64,000 nt of DNA, from the NCBI GenBank assembly GCA_963662155.1, contig OY759271.1, positions 19,127,229-19,191,228 on the forward strand. Reading direction: 5' to 3'. Made by a program: the position numbers and the translations under genes. The notes beneath the pieces are model-generated. The model did not search any database, was not told the origin of the DNA, and saw only the letters and a list, made by a program, of their open reading frames with translations. Positions within the stretch are counted from its first letter, which is position 1; every line of letters starts with the position of its first letter. Source of the stretch: Lamellibrachia columna. Lineage: Eukaryota > Annelida > Polychaeta > Sabellida > Siboglinidae. Below, piece by piece: positions 10,233-20,500 of this stretch.

Positions 10233-10900
10233 TGTCATTTGAAACAGAATATTCGTTATTTGAAACAGAATTTACCTTATTCGGAAACGGAATTTGCCTT
10301 TTTGACAATTAGTGTCCCTACATGTGTATCGTCACATAACTCTATCACAGTTCATAGACAATTTGTAGTAGCTCTGTGAAATGCTACCAGCAAAAATATA
10401 TAGTTCTGATCTAATGTGTTTGTTTTGTGCACCCATTTCATATGTGAAATCATTGTCTATGGGGAGACACTACACTAAAATAGGATATTTTTTATTTCGT
10501 AGTGTACAAGACCTTTTTATATGTCATATCACCTTTTATATGACTGCAAATAAAATAGCCTCTATATGATATAATTACAGCCTATCAAAACAAGATTGTA
10601 ACACGAAAGGTAATGAATATTTTATCATAGCGTTATTGTAAACACAATATTTATTGACACATTTCTATACAATGCTCCAAATATCTCTTGGTGACTTTGA
10701 AGAATATGCAGGTGACCACAACAATTCAAACCAGATGAGTATACCTAATCACAATCGCAACAGAAGTTTTAGGTCCCTGGATAAGCATATTTTAAAGCTA
10801 ATGCTATCACATTTCGTAATCCCAGCTAGAACATTAGTTACCAGGTTCAAACTGCCACATTACAGACAGAGCCTGGGTGACGAGGCTTTAGCACAACATG
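10233..10900. other. Intergenic, no gene supported
   Basis: It begins with a small local repeat (ATTTGAAACAGAAT twice plus a variant, 10238-10300). A 115-codon frame at 10654-11001 has no recognisable motif or splice context and runs into the inverted-repeat element, so I treat it as chance. Confidence 0.45.
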
Positions 10901-10910
10901 TTTCTTATAA

Positions 10911-11365
10911 GGGCACGGACCACAGTCAGAATCCATCCACCATTACATACATAAAGTATCCCAAGGAAAAAATTCATTGTGCAGATAAGGTTTATTTGTG
11001 AGAGCAGAAATTGTGTGGATGAGGGAGTGGAAGTGATGTTCTTGTGCACAGTAGCATCTAAGCTTTGAAATGATGCCATTTGTCAGTAGGTATACCAGTT
11101 GCGTAAGGACACAGTGGCTGTTAGGCAGGATGTACTCATATTTTGGAAACTGGGGAATTTCATGGCAGAAATGCAGGGGCGTCATGCTTTGAAGCAATTT
11201 GTGCGAAAAGGAGGTACGTCATTTTCACGAATTTTACACACCAGGTGTCTTAGTGGGTATGTCATTTTCTGTGAATTAAAAAAAAAATTGTAGGATAAAT
11301 TTTCAATGTAGGCGCAAGAATGTTATAATGGTCGTCTATGGGAAAAGTGACTGTGGTCCGTGCCC
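10911..11365. mobile_element. Inverted-repeat-bounded element, possible MITE
   Basis: GGGCACGGACCACAGTCA at 10911-10928 is matched by its exact reverse complement TGACTGTGGTCCGTGCCC at 11348-11365, giving perfect 18 bp inverted repeats at the ends of a 455 bp segment. Both sides carry ATA/ATAAG-like bases (cttataa on the left, ataag on the right), but no clean target-site duplication can be defined, so the superfamily is open. There is no coding content. A foldback of host origin cannot be excluded. Confidence 0.55.
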
Positions 11366-11459
11366 ATAAGCCGTAGGTATATCAAGTTCCGCTAGATGGG
11401 GTCACTTTTTTGTTGTCGACAAAAATAGCGTCGTTTTATGTGTCCCATAATTTTTTATT

Positions 11460-11600
11460 TGGTACGAAGGCGTGACGCTCGCGTCACATGGTCGCGGGAA
11501 AAGCCAAAATACTCGGTATGCAAATGACGTGGCCGAGTTTGTTTACCTTCATATCGACCAATGAATGTCTTCTTTACATTATGGGCGCGGGAATTTTTTC
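11460..11600 (+). promoter_or_regulatory. Candidate CpG-rich promoter with CRE-like palindrome, CCAAT and E2F-like site
   Basis: In otherwise AT-rich DNA this stretch is CpG-rich. It has a perfect palindrome GTGACGC-TC-GCGTCAC at 11472-11487 (paired TGACG/CGTCA half-sites, CREB/ATF-like), TGACGTGG near 11525, a CCAAT box near 11558, and GGGCGCGGGAA at 11583-11593 (its complement resembles an E2F site). A good splice donor, AAG|GTGAGT, follows at 11629. The grouping suggests a promoter reading rightward, but each site alone is weak. Confidence 0.35.
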
Positions 11601-13195
11601 ATTCCGACGCTTTTTTGACTGTACGAAGGTGAGTAAATTTTGTTTTGCTTAAAATTGTTAAAAAGTACATATAATATAAAGAAGAATTTTATAGGAATAA
11701 AAAAGAACAGTACAATAATTACTTAGCTTTAAAATGATGTGCATAACTGCCGTTTTTCAGAAAAACGTGGGAAACATGACCCGGTGTGCGCTAATTTGTT
11801 ATGTTTTGTTGTTCGGAAGCTACGGTCGGTGGCTTCGAGAGAACGAATATTTTAAAGACCCTTCGTCGTATTGTAATCCGTTGATATCCGTATTCCTGCA
11901 GTTAACTAATGTTTTGTTGAAAACAGTTATTATAAATGTATTATTTTTGTCTATCCGTCAATATTTTTATGTTAAACATCACGAAAGGTAAATTAATGCA
12001 AGATGATTTGACAGCGTCATTGCGTCATCTGCAATACGCGAATATGAAATCTTTCCAAAGAATCCGAGCAATCCACATTTCAACAATTAACTGCTGGCAC
12101 ATTTTGTTTATAGCATTTGTTATATATGTATTTTTGTAGTTTGTGTAGCAGTATTTACTAGTTGTTATGTCAGAAATTATGTTTTATTGGTTTTTGTGGT
12201 TGCGTTTTACTGCATACCTTTTATCTGATTATATAATTTGTAAATTGTAATAACTGGTGTGAGTTGTGTAGTGTTTCTAAGGTATGCATTGATGATGAAT
12301 ACTTTATGATGAATACATTTTTTTTTTTTTTTTGTATATACCTATATGTTCGGTCGCCTTCCAGTGATTACTGTTAAAAAACAAGTAATCATTTTTTAAA
12401 GCTGCAGATACTTTTCACTTTAATATTTGATTATGCATATTTTATACTTAATATCTGCCACTATTTGTGTTTTGTTAATTTTTATTTGCAGTGATCATTC
12501 ATGCCAACTTGAATATTTTCTTAATTATCGTTATTTTATTTTACACATTATTTGACATCTTAGATTTTAGAAGATCCAGTTTTTATTTGTGCAAGATTTA
12601 CTGTTATAAAATGTACTTTTGATATTTTATCATTTGATAATATCAGATATATAATATTATAATTATTAATTTAATTATTCAAAAGTATTTTGTGTTACAG
12701 GTAAAGAAAGGTATTCAACAGCAACTTGTGTGTACAGACTTCAGCTAGTTTGTGATATATATGGATTACAATCGGCTGTTACGATACAAATGAATCGAAT
12801 GATGAACACCTTGGAGATAACACTGCATGCACTATTGCAACATCATATAAGACTTCATCTCAGGACAACTGTTCCTTTGTTCAGTGACGATTTGAGATAG
12901 ATTCATCGTCCATCGATGAGCGACATCAAAGTGATCAATTCTGGTTTTGACAAATGTGCTGTCGTTTATGATAACTATATACTCTTACACATGGAAATTA
13001 TTGCCATACACTCATCTAACATGATAAACAAAATCATGAGCTTGATGCTGAGACAGTGTGCTTGTGGAACATTGACACACTATTGCATTTGCCTGCAAGA
13101 AATAAAAAATATGACGTACGTAGATAGGCATTGACATTGTCTGAAGAAACGTATGTACATATAGAAATAAATAGTTGCTTTTGAATAACATGCCT
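11584..13195 (+). other. Possible two-exon transcript of unknown kind (low confidence)
   Basis: A candidate first exon ends at 11628 with the donor GTGAGT. A pyrimidine-containing acceptor, TTTTGTGTTACAG, ends at 12700, and AATAAA lies at 13166-13171. The intervening 1.07 kb would be an AT-rich intron containing a 16-base T run (12318-12333). The putative second exon (12701 to about 13190) has no convincing reading frame; the longest is about 72 codons from 12916 and has no family likeness. If transcribed it may be non-coding. An 85-codon frame at 11734-11991 lies in the intron and is probably chance. Confidence 0.2.
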
Positions 13196-13299
13196 TTTCA
13201 TAATTAATACATGATGAAATATGTACAATTAACTGTAATATAATCTAAACACATACAATTATGTTAATGCCCCTAGCCCTGTATGGGTGGACCAACTTA

Positions 13300-13680
13300 T
13301 TACCATGCTATTACTCCCTGTAAATAGGTCAAGTGTGAAATGCAGGTAAACTAATTAGGTAATGTAAAATTACATGATCAAATAGTATTCAAGTTGATAA
13401 ATTTACATTTTCCATCCATTAAAAGTTAAATAGGCCAATGACCTATTAAATAACAGCTAAATTAGCCCATTAATCCACGTAAATAGATCAAATGTAAAAT
13501 GTTGGTTAATTAATTAGGTCATCAAAAATATGGATTTACCAAGTCACATGACATTGAAGTAGATACATTAAAATTTTCCATCCCATCAAGGTTTAATAAA
13601 CCCATTTACTAATTAATTACAACCAAATAATGCCATTACTCCATGTAAATAGGTCAAAGGTTAAATGTAGGAAACCGGAG
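13300..13680. repeat. Degenerate ~160-166 bp tandem repeat, about 2.3 copies
   Basis: Each copy begins with a CCATTACTCCATGTAAATAGGT-like block, seen near 13305, 13467 and 13632. This is followed by 'caa.tgtaaaatg..ggtaa.taattaggt', an A/T-rich middle with 'acattttccatcc', and 'ttaaata...cccattta'. The third copy is truncated near 13680. Identity between copies is moderate. Confidence 0.7.
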
Positions 13681-14485
13681 GAATTCGACCTATATTTATG
13701 CCAAGCCGTACAGACAATCGTTTTTAATTTTACCACTTTGTTCCAATTATGTCAACTTTTTATAATAACCAGGCTTGACATATATTTGTATTGAATATAT
13801 AACGTTAATGTAGTACATTTTCTCGTATATTTAACACATTTTAATTATTCCTACTTTTATGACAAGACTAGCTTGCCATACATCTACCACAAAAAGGGCT
13901 ATTATTGTCACGTGGCCAAGAACGAGACACGCGTCAGCAGACGCTCAATAATAATGTCTGGTAAGCATGCAAAGTCGGTTTATACTAAGATATCTAAGAT
14001 ATCATAAACATGTTCCATGTTATATTATATATCAAAATATATTTTGCTCAGACAAGACTCTGTATCGTTATTGTCGTAAACAGACGCTTGACGGTTCTAA
14101 CGCGATATCAAGCGAGATTTTAATGGGTCGAAAACTGCACCGGTAACTATACAGTCCTCAGCATTCAAAAGTGGAATAACTTCGGAAATAATGTAGATAT
14201 CAACAAAATTCCAAAAGTGTTATAAACTTCATAGGACACTCTATCCTGTGGAACTATTTAAATGATCATCTGGTCGATTTGAATTTTTTTTTATACGATT
14301 CCGCGAGACGTTTCAACCTGATGATCGCGTATCAGTCAAATTTCTGCGTATACGACGACATTTGAACACCAACCATGAACCACCAACCGTTCGTCCTGAT
14401 GATCGCGTGAATCTTCTACATCTTCCGTTCCGTCGACAACGCATTCTCTATTCTTCAATTTCGATCGTCAGTGTTAGTAAGTCCC
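13681..14485. other. Intergenic, nothing recognised
   Basis: Mixed AT-rich DNA without a convincing gene. The phrase CTGATGATCGCGT occurs twice (near 14317 and 14396), and short CpG-containing stretches occur near 13910-13950 and 14290-14460. Confidence 0.45.
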
Positions 14486-14700
14486 TGTGACGACCCAGGC
14501 CAGGGTAGGAGTTCTTGATAGGGTTATTTGATTTATTCTCCCACATCTAAGGATAGGATGTGTGTACAGTCTCGGACCTTGTATTCGTATGAACGCTATT
14601 TTCCGGTAAGCTCGAACATTTTTCATAGTAATTAGATTTCAGTAGTATATTCCATGTCAATTGTATTAGTGTAGTAATATAACCGTTAGAGATCGATAAC

Positions 14701-14703
<3 letters not shown>

Positions 14704-14775
<72 letters not shown>
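14704..14775. repeat. (TA)n microsatellite, about 36 copies
   Basis: An uninterrupted alternation of T and A over 72 bases. Its length is probably polymorphic and prone to assembly error. Confidence 0.97.
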
Positions 14776-14776
<1 letters not shown>

Positions 14777-14780
14777 CAAG

Positions 14781-14962
14781 GGAGATACTTAATATAATAT
14801 ATGGTTGTTGAGGTTACAAATACATATTATAATATATATAATGAGAAAGATATTTATTATAATATATGGTTGTTAATGTTACAAATGCATATTGTAATAT
14901 ATATAAGAGAGAAAGATATTTATTATAATATATGATTGATGTTACGAGAACATATTGTTTCA
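14781..14962. repeat. ~66 bp AT-rich tandem repeat, about 2.7 copies
   Basis: Three successive units carry GAGAAAGATATTTATTATAA (first unit variant GGGAGATACTTAATATAA), then TATATGGTTGTT, gttacaaatacatatt and a TAATATATATAA end. Units start near 14781, 14842 and 14909; the last is incomplete. Confidence 0.8.
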
Positions 14963-15160
14963 TTGTTTATGTAATAAATGTGCAAACTATTCATACGTGT
15001 TATAGTCTCTTATATATATCGTGTATAGTTGCCATAGTATTTATAGATTATCGGAACCCACAAACAAAGAAAGTCACGTCGGCCCATCCACCGTTATTTA
15101 TTCACCCCTAGACTTTTTCACATTTTATAAAAAATCGTGACAACCGAGAACAAAGCATAT

Positions 15161-15646
15161 TTACGACACAAAGTGAATGCTAGGATCAAACGATGCCATG
15201 CTTTTAACCAGCAGGTTAGACTTGCGGGAAAAGGAGAAGAAAGCCACAAGGCAACACGCCCAGAAAGTTACATCGAGTGAAGATGACAGATCAACAAGCC
15301 CAAAAATCTGTAGTAAGATGGCTGGCGTTATGGGCAATTTCTGTTTTTGAGAAGCCCCCAGAAACATGTTTGTGCCTTTAAGTAATTAATCCACATGCCA
15401 GGAATTGTGAAAAGGGTTAGAGTGACCCGCCTCCAAATGCATAACGCGTACAACATTCAAATACTGCTTAATCGAGTTAAAGCAAAGTCGATGCGACAGA
15501 AATGCTATATAACGACAAGCGTTGTCTACAGATAAAGGTACGAGACACACGTTGGTCAGCTGGCAGAAGGTTAAATATAACTTGCTCTGAGAACTGTATA
15601 TCATGCGAGTGCTGGACGCAAACACTTGGTCCCGAAGCCATTTCAC
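15161..15646 (-). pseudogene. Tyrosine recombinase (DIRS integrase) remnant
   Basis: There are two minus-strand pieces, 15386-15646 and 15161-15367, separated by a stop. The first resembles the N-terminal SAM-like core-binding domain (MKWLRDQVFASSTRMIYSS..., then a SVDNACRYIAFL helix). The second enters the catalytic domain with FFSFSRKSNLL, whose arginine would be the first catalytic residue. The distal HxxR and tyrosine motifs are absent. In DIRS elements this enzyme integrates a circular DNA copy instead of a DDE integrase. Non-functional here. Confidence 0.7.
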
Positions 15647-15702
15647 ATCAGCATCCAGGGAAACCAGGACATCTCCAGGACCTGTTGCGAAGAGAAGTAA
15701 AA

Positions 15703-16670
15703 CTATTCAAGGACATGTGCCAGCTCAACGGCGATGCAGCATGGATGTCTTGCAGACAATGCACGGAGTATGGCGCGTGTAGCCTGGATATCTACTAATG
15801 AGTTCTGAATACCCGGGATATAACTGGCTGTCATGCGAAAGTTGTATATTGCCGATAGCCCAAAAACGTACCTCAAACATTTCATAAGTTTAGGGCTACG
15901 TGGTGAACAGCGGTTGATACTGGACACAGTAGAGGTGTTGTCTGACCAGACAAACACTCGCTTGTTGGCCCAAAGCGGGGCCCAACGCTGTATCGCCAGA
16001 ACTACTGCTGCTAGCTCCTTTAAATTGATATGCTCATTCTCAAGCTCAGGGCAATCTGCAGACAAATTGCAATAGAACCACTCCCCTTCATAATATGCCC
16101 CTGTCCCCACATCACAAGCATCTGTAGACAAAGACGTGGCAGGCAGCGCGTCCAAGATCAAGGAGCAGCCATTGAAAATCGACATGAAATTTGTCCACCA
16201 CTGTATGTCAAGGCGAATTGCTGGTGATATGACATATTTGTGGTGTGGGCGAATGGCGTCTAATATTTGTCGGAGGAATACTCTCCCGCCATATATTACA
16301 CCTGCTGCCCAATTCAGCTTCCCTGCTAGGGATTGCAATTGCTTTTTATTAGCGCTCTTGCGCTTAGCAAAATAATCTAACTCTACCTTCAATGCTTGCA
16401 TTCTTTCATTAGGTAGGCGCTTGCACATCTGCTTTGTGTCGATTTCTATGCCCAAAAAGTTATACACTGAGCCGGATCTACCACCTTATTCCAGTTAATG
16501 CGAAAACCTAGGTTGCGCAAAAGCGTGATAAGAGAAGCCATTACCTCTGCACATTCCTGCAGGGTTGGTGCACACACAAAGAAATCGTCTAAATAAACAA
16601 CCAGCGCAGTGTATCCACGCTTCTCCATCATACGCTTGACTGCTTGTTTTAAGCTAGTTTTAAGCCGAAT
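15703..16670 (-). pseudogene. DIRS reverse transcriptase-RNase H remnant
   Basis: The piece at 16446-16631 carries the RT catalytic YLDD motif (bases 16584-16595) and a following palm/thumb stretch. A frameshift near 16450-16465 moves the reading to 15703-16467, where FLGIEID (RT connection) is followed by RNase H. The RNase H acidic residues are visible in STDACDVGTG (D116 of that frame), INLKEL (E151) and WSDNTS (D176). Upstream only LPFGLK of the RT remains before the gag-like sequence, so the fingers and motif A with its catalytic Asp are missing. This is an internal deletion, not a simple frameshift. Confidence 0.8.
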
Positions 16671-17428
16671 GGTAATTTGGTATCTAATTTTCGATATTCT
16701 TTGTCGTAGAAATAGACAGAGGCATTCTCATACCTTTGGGTCAACTGCAGAATTTTTGCAGTGTATGATTTGTAATCAATCATGCCATCCTGGGATAAAT
16801 TACCGTCGTACAACAACCGGTACTGAATAGCCAGATTAGCTATGAACCATTGGGACAGAGTAATTGTTTCGAGTTTAGGCCTAGTGCCGGAATTTATGAC
16901 GAATTGTTTACCTTCGTGCGCCCCTGCAACAACTTCCTCCTCGACAGTGTCACGCGACAGAAATTTGGTCACATCACCGTCGCCGACATTAGATGAATCC
17001 GAGGGTCTTGGCACGTGCTCGGGATAGTCATGCCGCTCGGTGTTGCCGCAGCGGCCGGACGTGCTCTCCCCCCGAATGACGATGGTTCGAACGAATGTCC
17101 TGGTTCGAATAGCTGTCCGCGTTGCCGGTGTTCGTCTCCCGTCTGCGCCGTCCCCGTTGCCTGCATAGTTTGCAAATCAGTGAGTAGATTGGCATACGCG
17201 TCTTCGCCAGCGTTAGGCCCGTCTCGTCGGTCTGCGGTCAGCTGAGCGGTGTTGCTGTTGTGCTGGTCGGCCCGCGGCACGGGCTTCGGCAGCTTGTATC
17301 GACCGCAGCGCTTTAAGCAAAAGCTTCTGTTGTCCACGAGGCATCTTGGATATGGCCCAGGTCACCGGCGTCGAGGAGGGCGACAGCTTCCATCGAATTG
17401 AAACCTTCTTTTACGAGGATGTCCACTA
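16649..17428 (-). pseudogene. DIRS gag-like region remnant
   Basis: Read leftward from 17428, the minus strand first gives a small helical module (VDILVKEGFNSMEAVALLDA, then after a frame change GQQKLLLKAL) resembling the SAM-like start of DIRS gag proteins. A low-complexity Q/R/A-rich stretch follows. The region near 16700-16900 contains LSQWFIANLAIQYRLL and ILQLTQRYENASVYFYDKEY, typical of the DIRS gag core. At least two frame changes (near 17345 and 17000) break it. It ends fused to the RT phrase LPFGLK. Confidence 0.6.
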
Positions 17429-17520
17429 AACTAAACTAAACTAAAACTAAAACTGAACTGAACTGAACTGAACTGAACTGAACTGAACTGAACTAAACTA
17501 AACTAAACTAAATTAAAATA
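17429..17520 (+). repeat. Left edge of the satellite: pure pentamer run (CTAAA)n/(CTGAA)n
   Basis: The array begins with CTAAA pentamers, passes through about nine CTGAA copies (17453-17496) and returns to CTAAA/TTAAA. This near-homogeneous run directly abuts broken DIRS gag sequence with no intervening unique DNA. Confidence 0.9.
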
Positions 17521-20500
17521 AACGAAACTAAACAAAGCAATACAACGGAATCCAACGCAATCCAAAGCAATCCAAAGCAATCCAGCACAATCAAACGCAA
17601 TCCTTCACAATCCGTCGCAATCCGTCGCAATCCAACACAATCTAACGCAATCCAACGCAACGCAAAGCAATCCAAAGTAATCCAACGCAATGAAACCATA
17701 GCAAAGCAAAGCAAACCCAAACTAAACTAAACAATGCAATCCAACATAATCCAATGAAATCCAAAGCAATCCACCGCAGTCCAACGCAATCCAACGCAAT
17801 CAAATGCAATCGAAAGCAATCCAATGCAATCCAACGTAATCCAACGCAATCCAACGCAATACTAAACTAAACTTAACTAAATTAAACTAAATTAAACTAT
17901 ATTAAACGAAATTAAACTAAGCTACATTAAACTAAACGAAACTAAACAATGCAGTCCAAAACAATCCAAAGGAATCCAACAGGAAATGCAGCGTAAAGGA
18001 AAGCAATCCAACGCAACCCAACGCAAACCAAAGCAATGAAAGCAAAGGAAAGCAAAGCAAAACTAAACTAGACTAAACTAAACTAAATTAAACTAAACTA
18101 AACTAAACTAAATCAAACTAAACAAAACAATACAATCAAACATAATTTAGTGGAATGCAAAGTAATCCGCCGCAATCCAATGCAAATCAAAGCGATCTAA
18201 CGCAATCCAAAGCAATCCAACGCAGTCCAAACCAATCCAACGCGATCGAATGCAGTCCAATGCAATCCAATGCAATCCAACACAATCCAACGCAAACCAG
18301 TACAATCCATCGCAATCCGTCGCAATCCAACGCAACCCAACCCAACATTAAGCATTCCAACGCAATCCATCGCAATGAAAGCAAAGCAAAGAAAATCAAA
18401 ACTAAACTAGACTTAATTAAAATATATTAAACTAAACTGAGCTATATTAAATTAACTAAACTAAACAATGCAATCCAACAAATTCCAACGCAATCCACCG
18501 CAATCGAACAAAATCCAACATAATCCAATGCAATCCAACGGAATCCAAAGCAATCCACTGCAATCGAACACAATCCAACGCAATCCAATGCAATCCAACG
18601 CAACCCAAGGCAATCCAAAGCAATCTTACGCAGTCCAACGTAATCCAATGCAATCCACCGCAATCCAATGTAATCAAATGCAATTCAACGCAATCCAATG
18701 CAATCCAACACAATCCAACGCAATCCGTCGCAATCCGTCGCAATCCAACGTAACGTCAAGCAATCCACCGCAATGAAAACAAAGGAAAGCAAATCAAAAC
18801 TAAACTAAACTAAATAAAAATATATTTAACTAAACTAAACTATATTAAATAAAACTAAACTAAACAATGGAATCCAACGCCATCCAATTCAATCGAACGC
18901 AATCCAACACAATCCAAAGCAATCCTACGCAATCCAAACCAATCCAACGCAGTCCAACGAAATACAACGAAATCCAATGCAATCCAACGCAATCCAATGC
19001 AATCCAACACAATCCAATGCAATCCGTTGGAACCCGTCGCAATCCAAAGCAACCCAACGCAACGTAAAGCAATACAAAGCAATTCATCGCAATAAAAGCA
19101 AAGGAAAGTAAATTAAAAAAAAACTAAATTTAAATATATTAAACAAAACTAAACTAAACAATGCAATCCAACACAATCCAAAGGAATCCAACACAACACA
19201 AAGCAGTCCAACGCAATCCAATGCAATCCAACGCAGTCCAACGCAATCAAACGCAATCTAATGCCATCCAACGCATTCCAATGCAATTTAAAGCATTCCT
19301 ATATCCAACGTAATCCAAAGTAATCCGTCGCAATCCGTAGCAATCCAACGCAATGTAAAGCAATCCAATGCAATCCAGCGCAAAGAAAGTAAAGCAAAGC
19401 AAATCAAAACTAAACTAAACTAAACTAAACTAAAATATATTAAACTAAACTATACTAAATTAAACTAATTTACATTAAACAATGCATTCCACAACAATCC
19501 AACGGAATCCAACACTATCCACCGCAATGCTAAGAAACCCAAAGCAATCTAAAGCAATCCAGCGCAGTCCAAGGCAATCCAACGCAACTCAAAGCAATCC
19601 AACGCATTCCAACACAATGCAACGCAATCCAATGCATTCCAACATAATCCAACGCAATCCGTCGCAATCCATGGCAATCCAAAGCAACGTAAAGCAATCC
19701 AGCGCAATGAAAATAAAACAAAGCATATCAAAATTAAACAAAACTATATTAAAATAAATTAAACTAAATTAAACTACACTAAACAATGCAATCCAACACA
19801 ATCCAACGGAATTAAACGCTATCCACCGGAATCCTAAGTAATCCAATGCAATCCTACGCAAGGCAACGGACCCCATGAAATCCAACGCAATCCAATGCAA
19901 TCCAAAGCAATCCAATTCAATCCAATGCAATCCAATGTAATACAAGGCAATCCAATGTAATCCAAAACAATCCAACGCAAACCAACGCAATCCATCAAAA
20001 TCCGTCGCAGTCCAACGCAATCCAACGTAATCCTACGCAATGAAAGCGAAGCAAAACAAATTAAAACTAAACTAAATTTAACTAATTTAAACTAAACAAA
20101 ACTAAATTAAATTAAACTAAACAATGCTATCCAGCACAGTCTAACGGAATCCAACGCAACCCACGGCAATCCACCGCAATCCAACGCAATCCAATGAAAT
20201 CCAACGCAATCCAACACAATCCAATGCAATCCAACGCAATCCAACGCAATCCATCGCAATCCAAAGCAATCCTACCAAATCCAACGCAATCCAACGCAAC
20301 GCAAAGCAATCCAACGCAATGAAAGCAAAGGAATGCAAAGCAAATCAAAATTAAACTAAACTAAATTTAACTAAACTAAATTAGCTAAACTAAACAAAAC
20401 TATAACACATTTAACTAAACTAAACTAAGTTCAACTATATTAAACTAAATTAAACTAAACTAACCAATGCAATCCAACACAGTCCAACGGAATCCAACGA

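Larger units (their letters stand above)
14486..15142 (-). repeat. Possible terminal repeat (LTR-like) of the adjacent DIRS-like element
   Basis: The stretch begins TGTGACGA and ends TCGTGACA, a near inverted pair of the TG...CA type. It lies directly beyond the end of the minus-strand tyrosine-recombinase remnant. It contains TA-rich repeats. There is no second copy in the window to prove it is a terminal repeat, and no polypurine tract or primer site is evident, so this is tentative. Confidence 0.25.
15143..17428 (-). mobile_element. DIRS-like (tyrosine-recombinase) retrotransposon, degenerate and internally deleted
   Basis: On the minus strand the order is gag-like region, reverse transcriptase palm, RNase H, tyrosine recombinase, which is the DIRS-order layout. 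Frameshifts and stops break every part, and most of the RT fingers and motif A are missing, so the element is dead. Its 5' end stops abruptly at 17428, inside gag-like coding sequence, where the satellite array begins. Its 3' end stops within the recombinase near 15161. A Ty3/gypsy element was considered, but the recombinase and gag type favour DIRS. Confidence 0.8.

Noticed and set aside
10654..11001. 115-codon plus-strand frame
   Set aside because: It runs from unique DNA into the inverted-repeat element and has no recognisable motif; probably chance.
11734..11991. 85-codon frame with CxxxC-like start, considered as a THAP-type zinc finger
   Set aside because: The cysteine/histidine spacing and the following conserved residues of THAP are absent.
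15502..17245. Plus-strand frames of 60-98 codons opposite the DIRS remnant (and those at 24653-26207 opposite the LINE)
   Set aside because: They are mirror frames of recognisable retroelement coding sequence on the minus strand.
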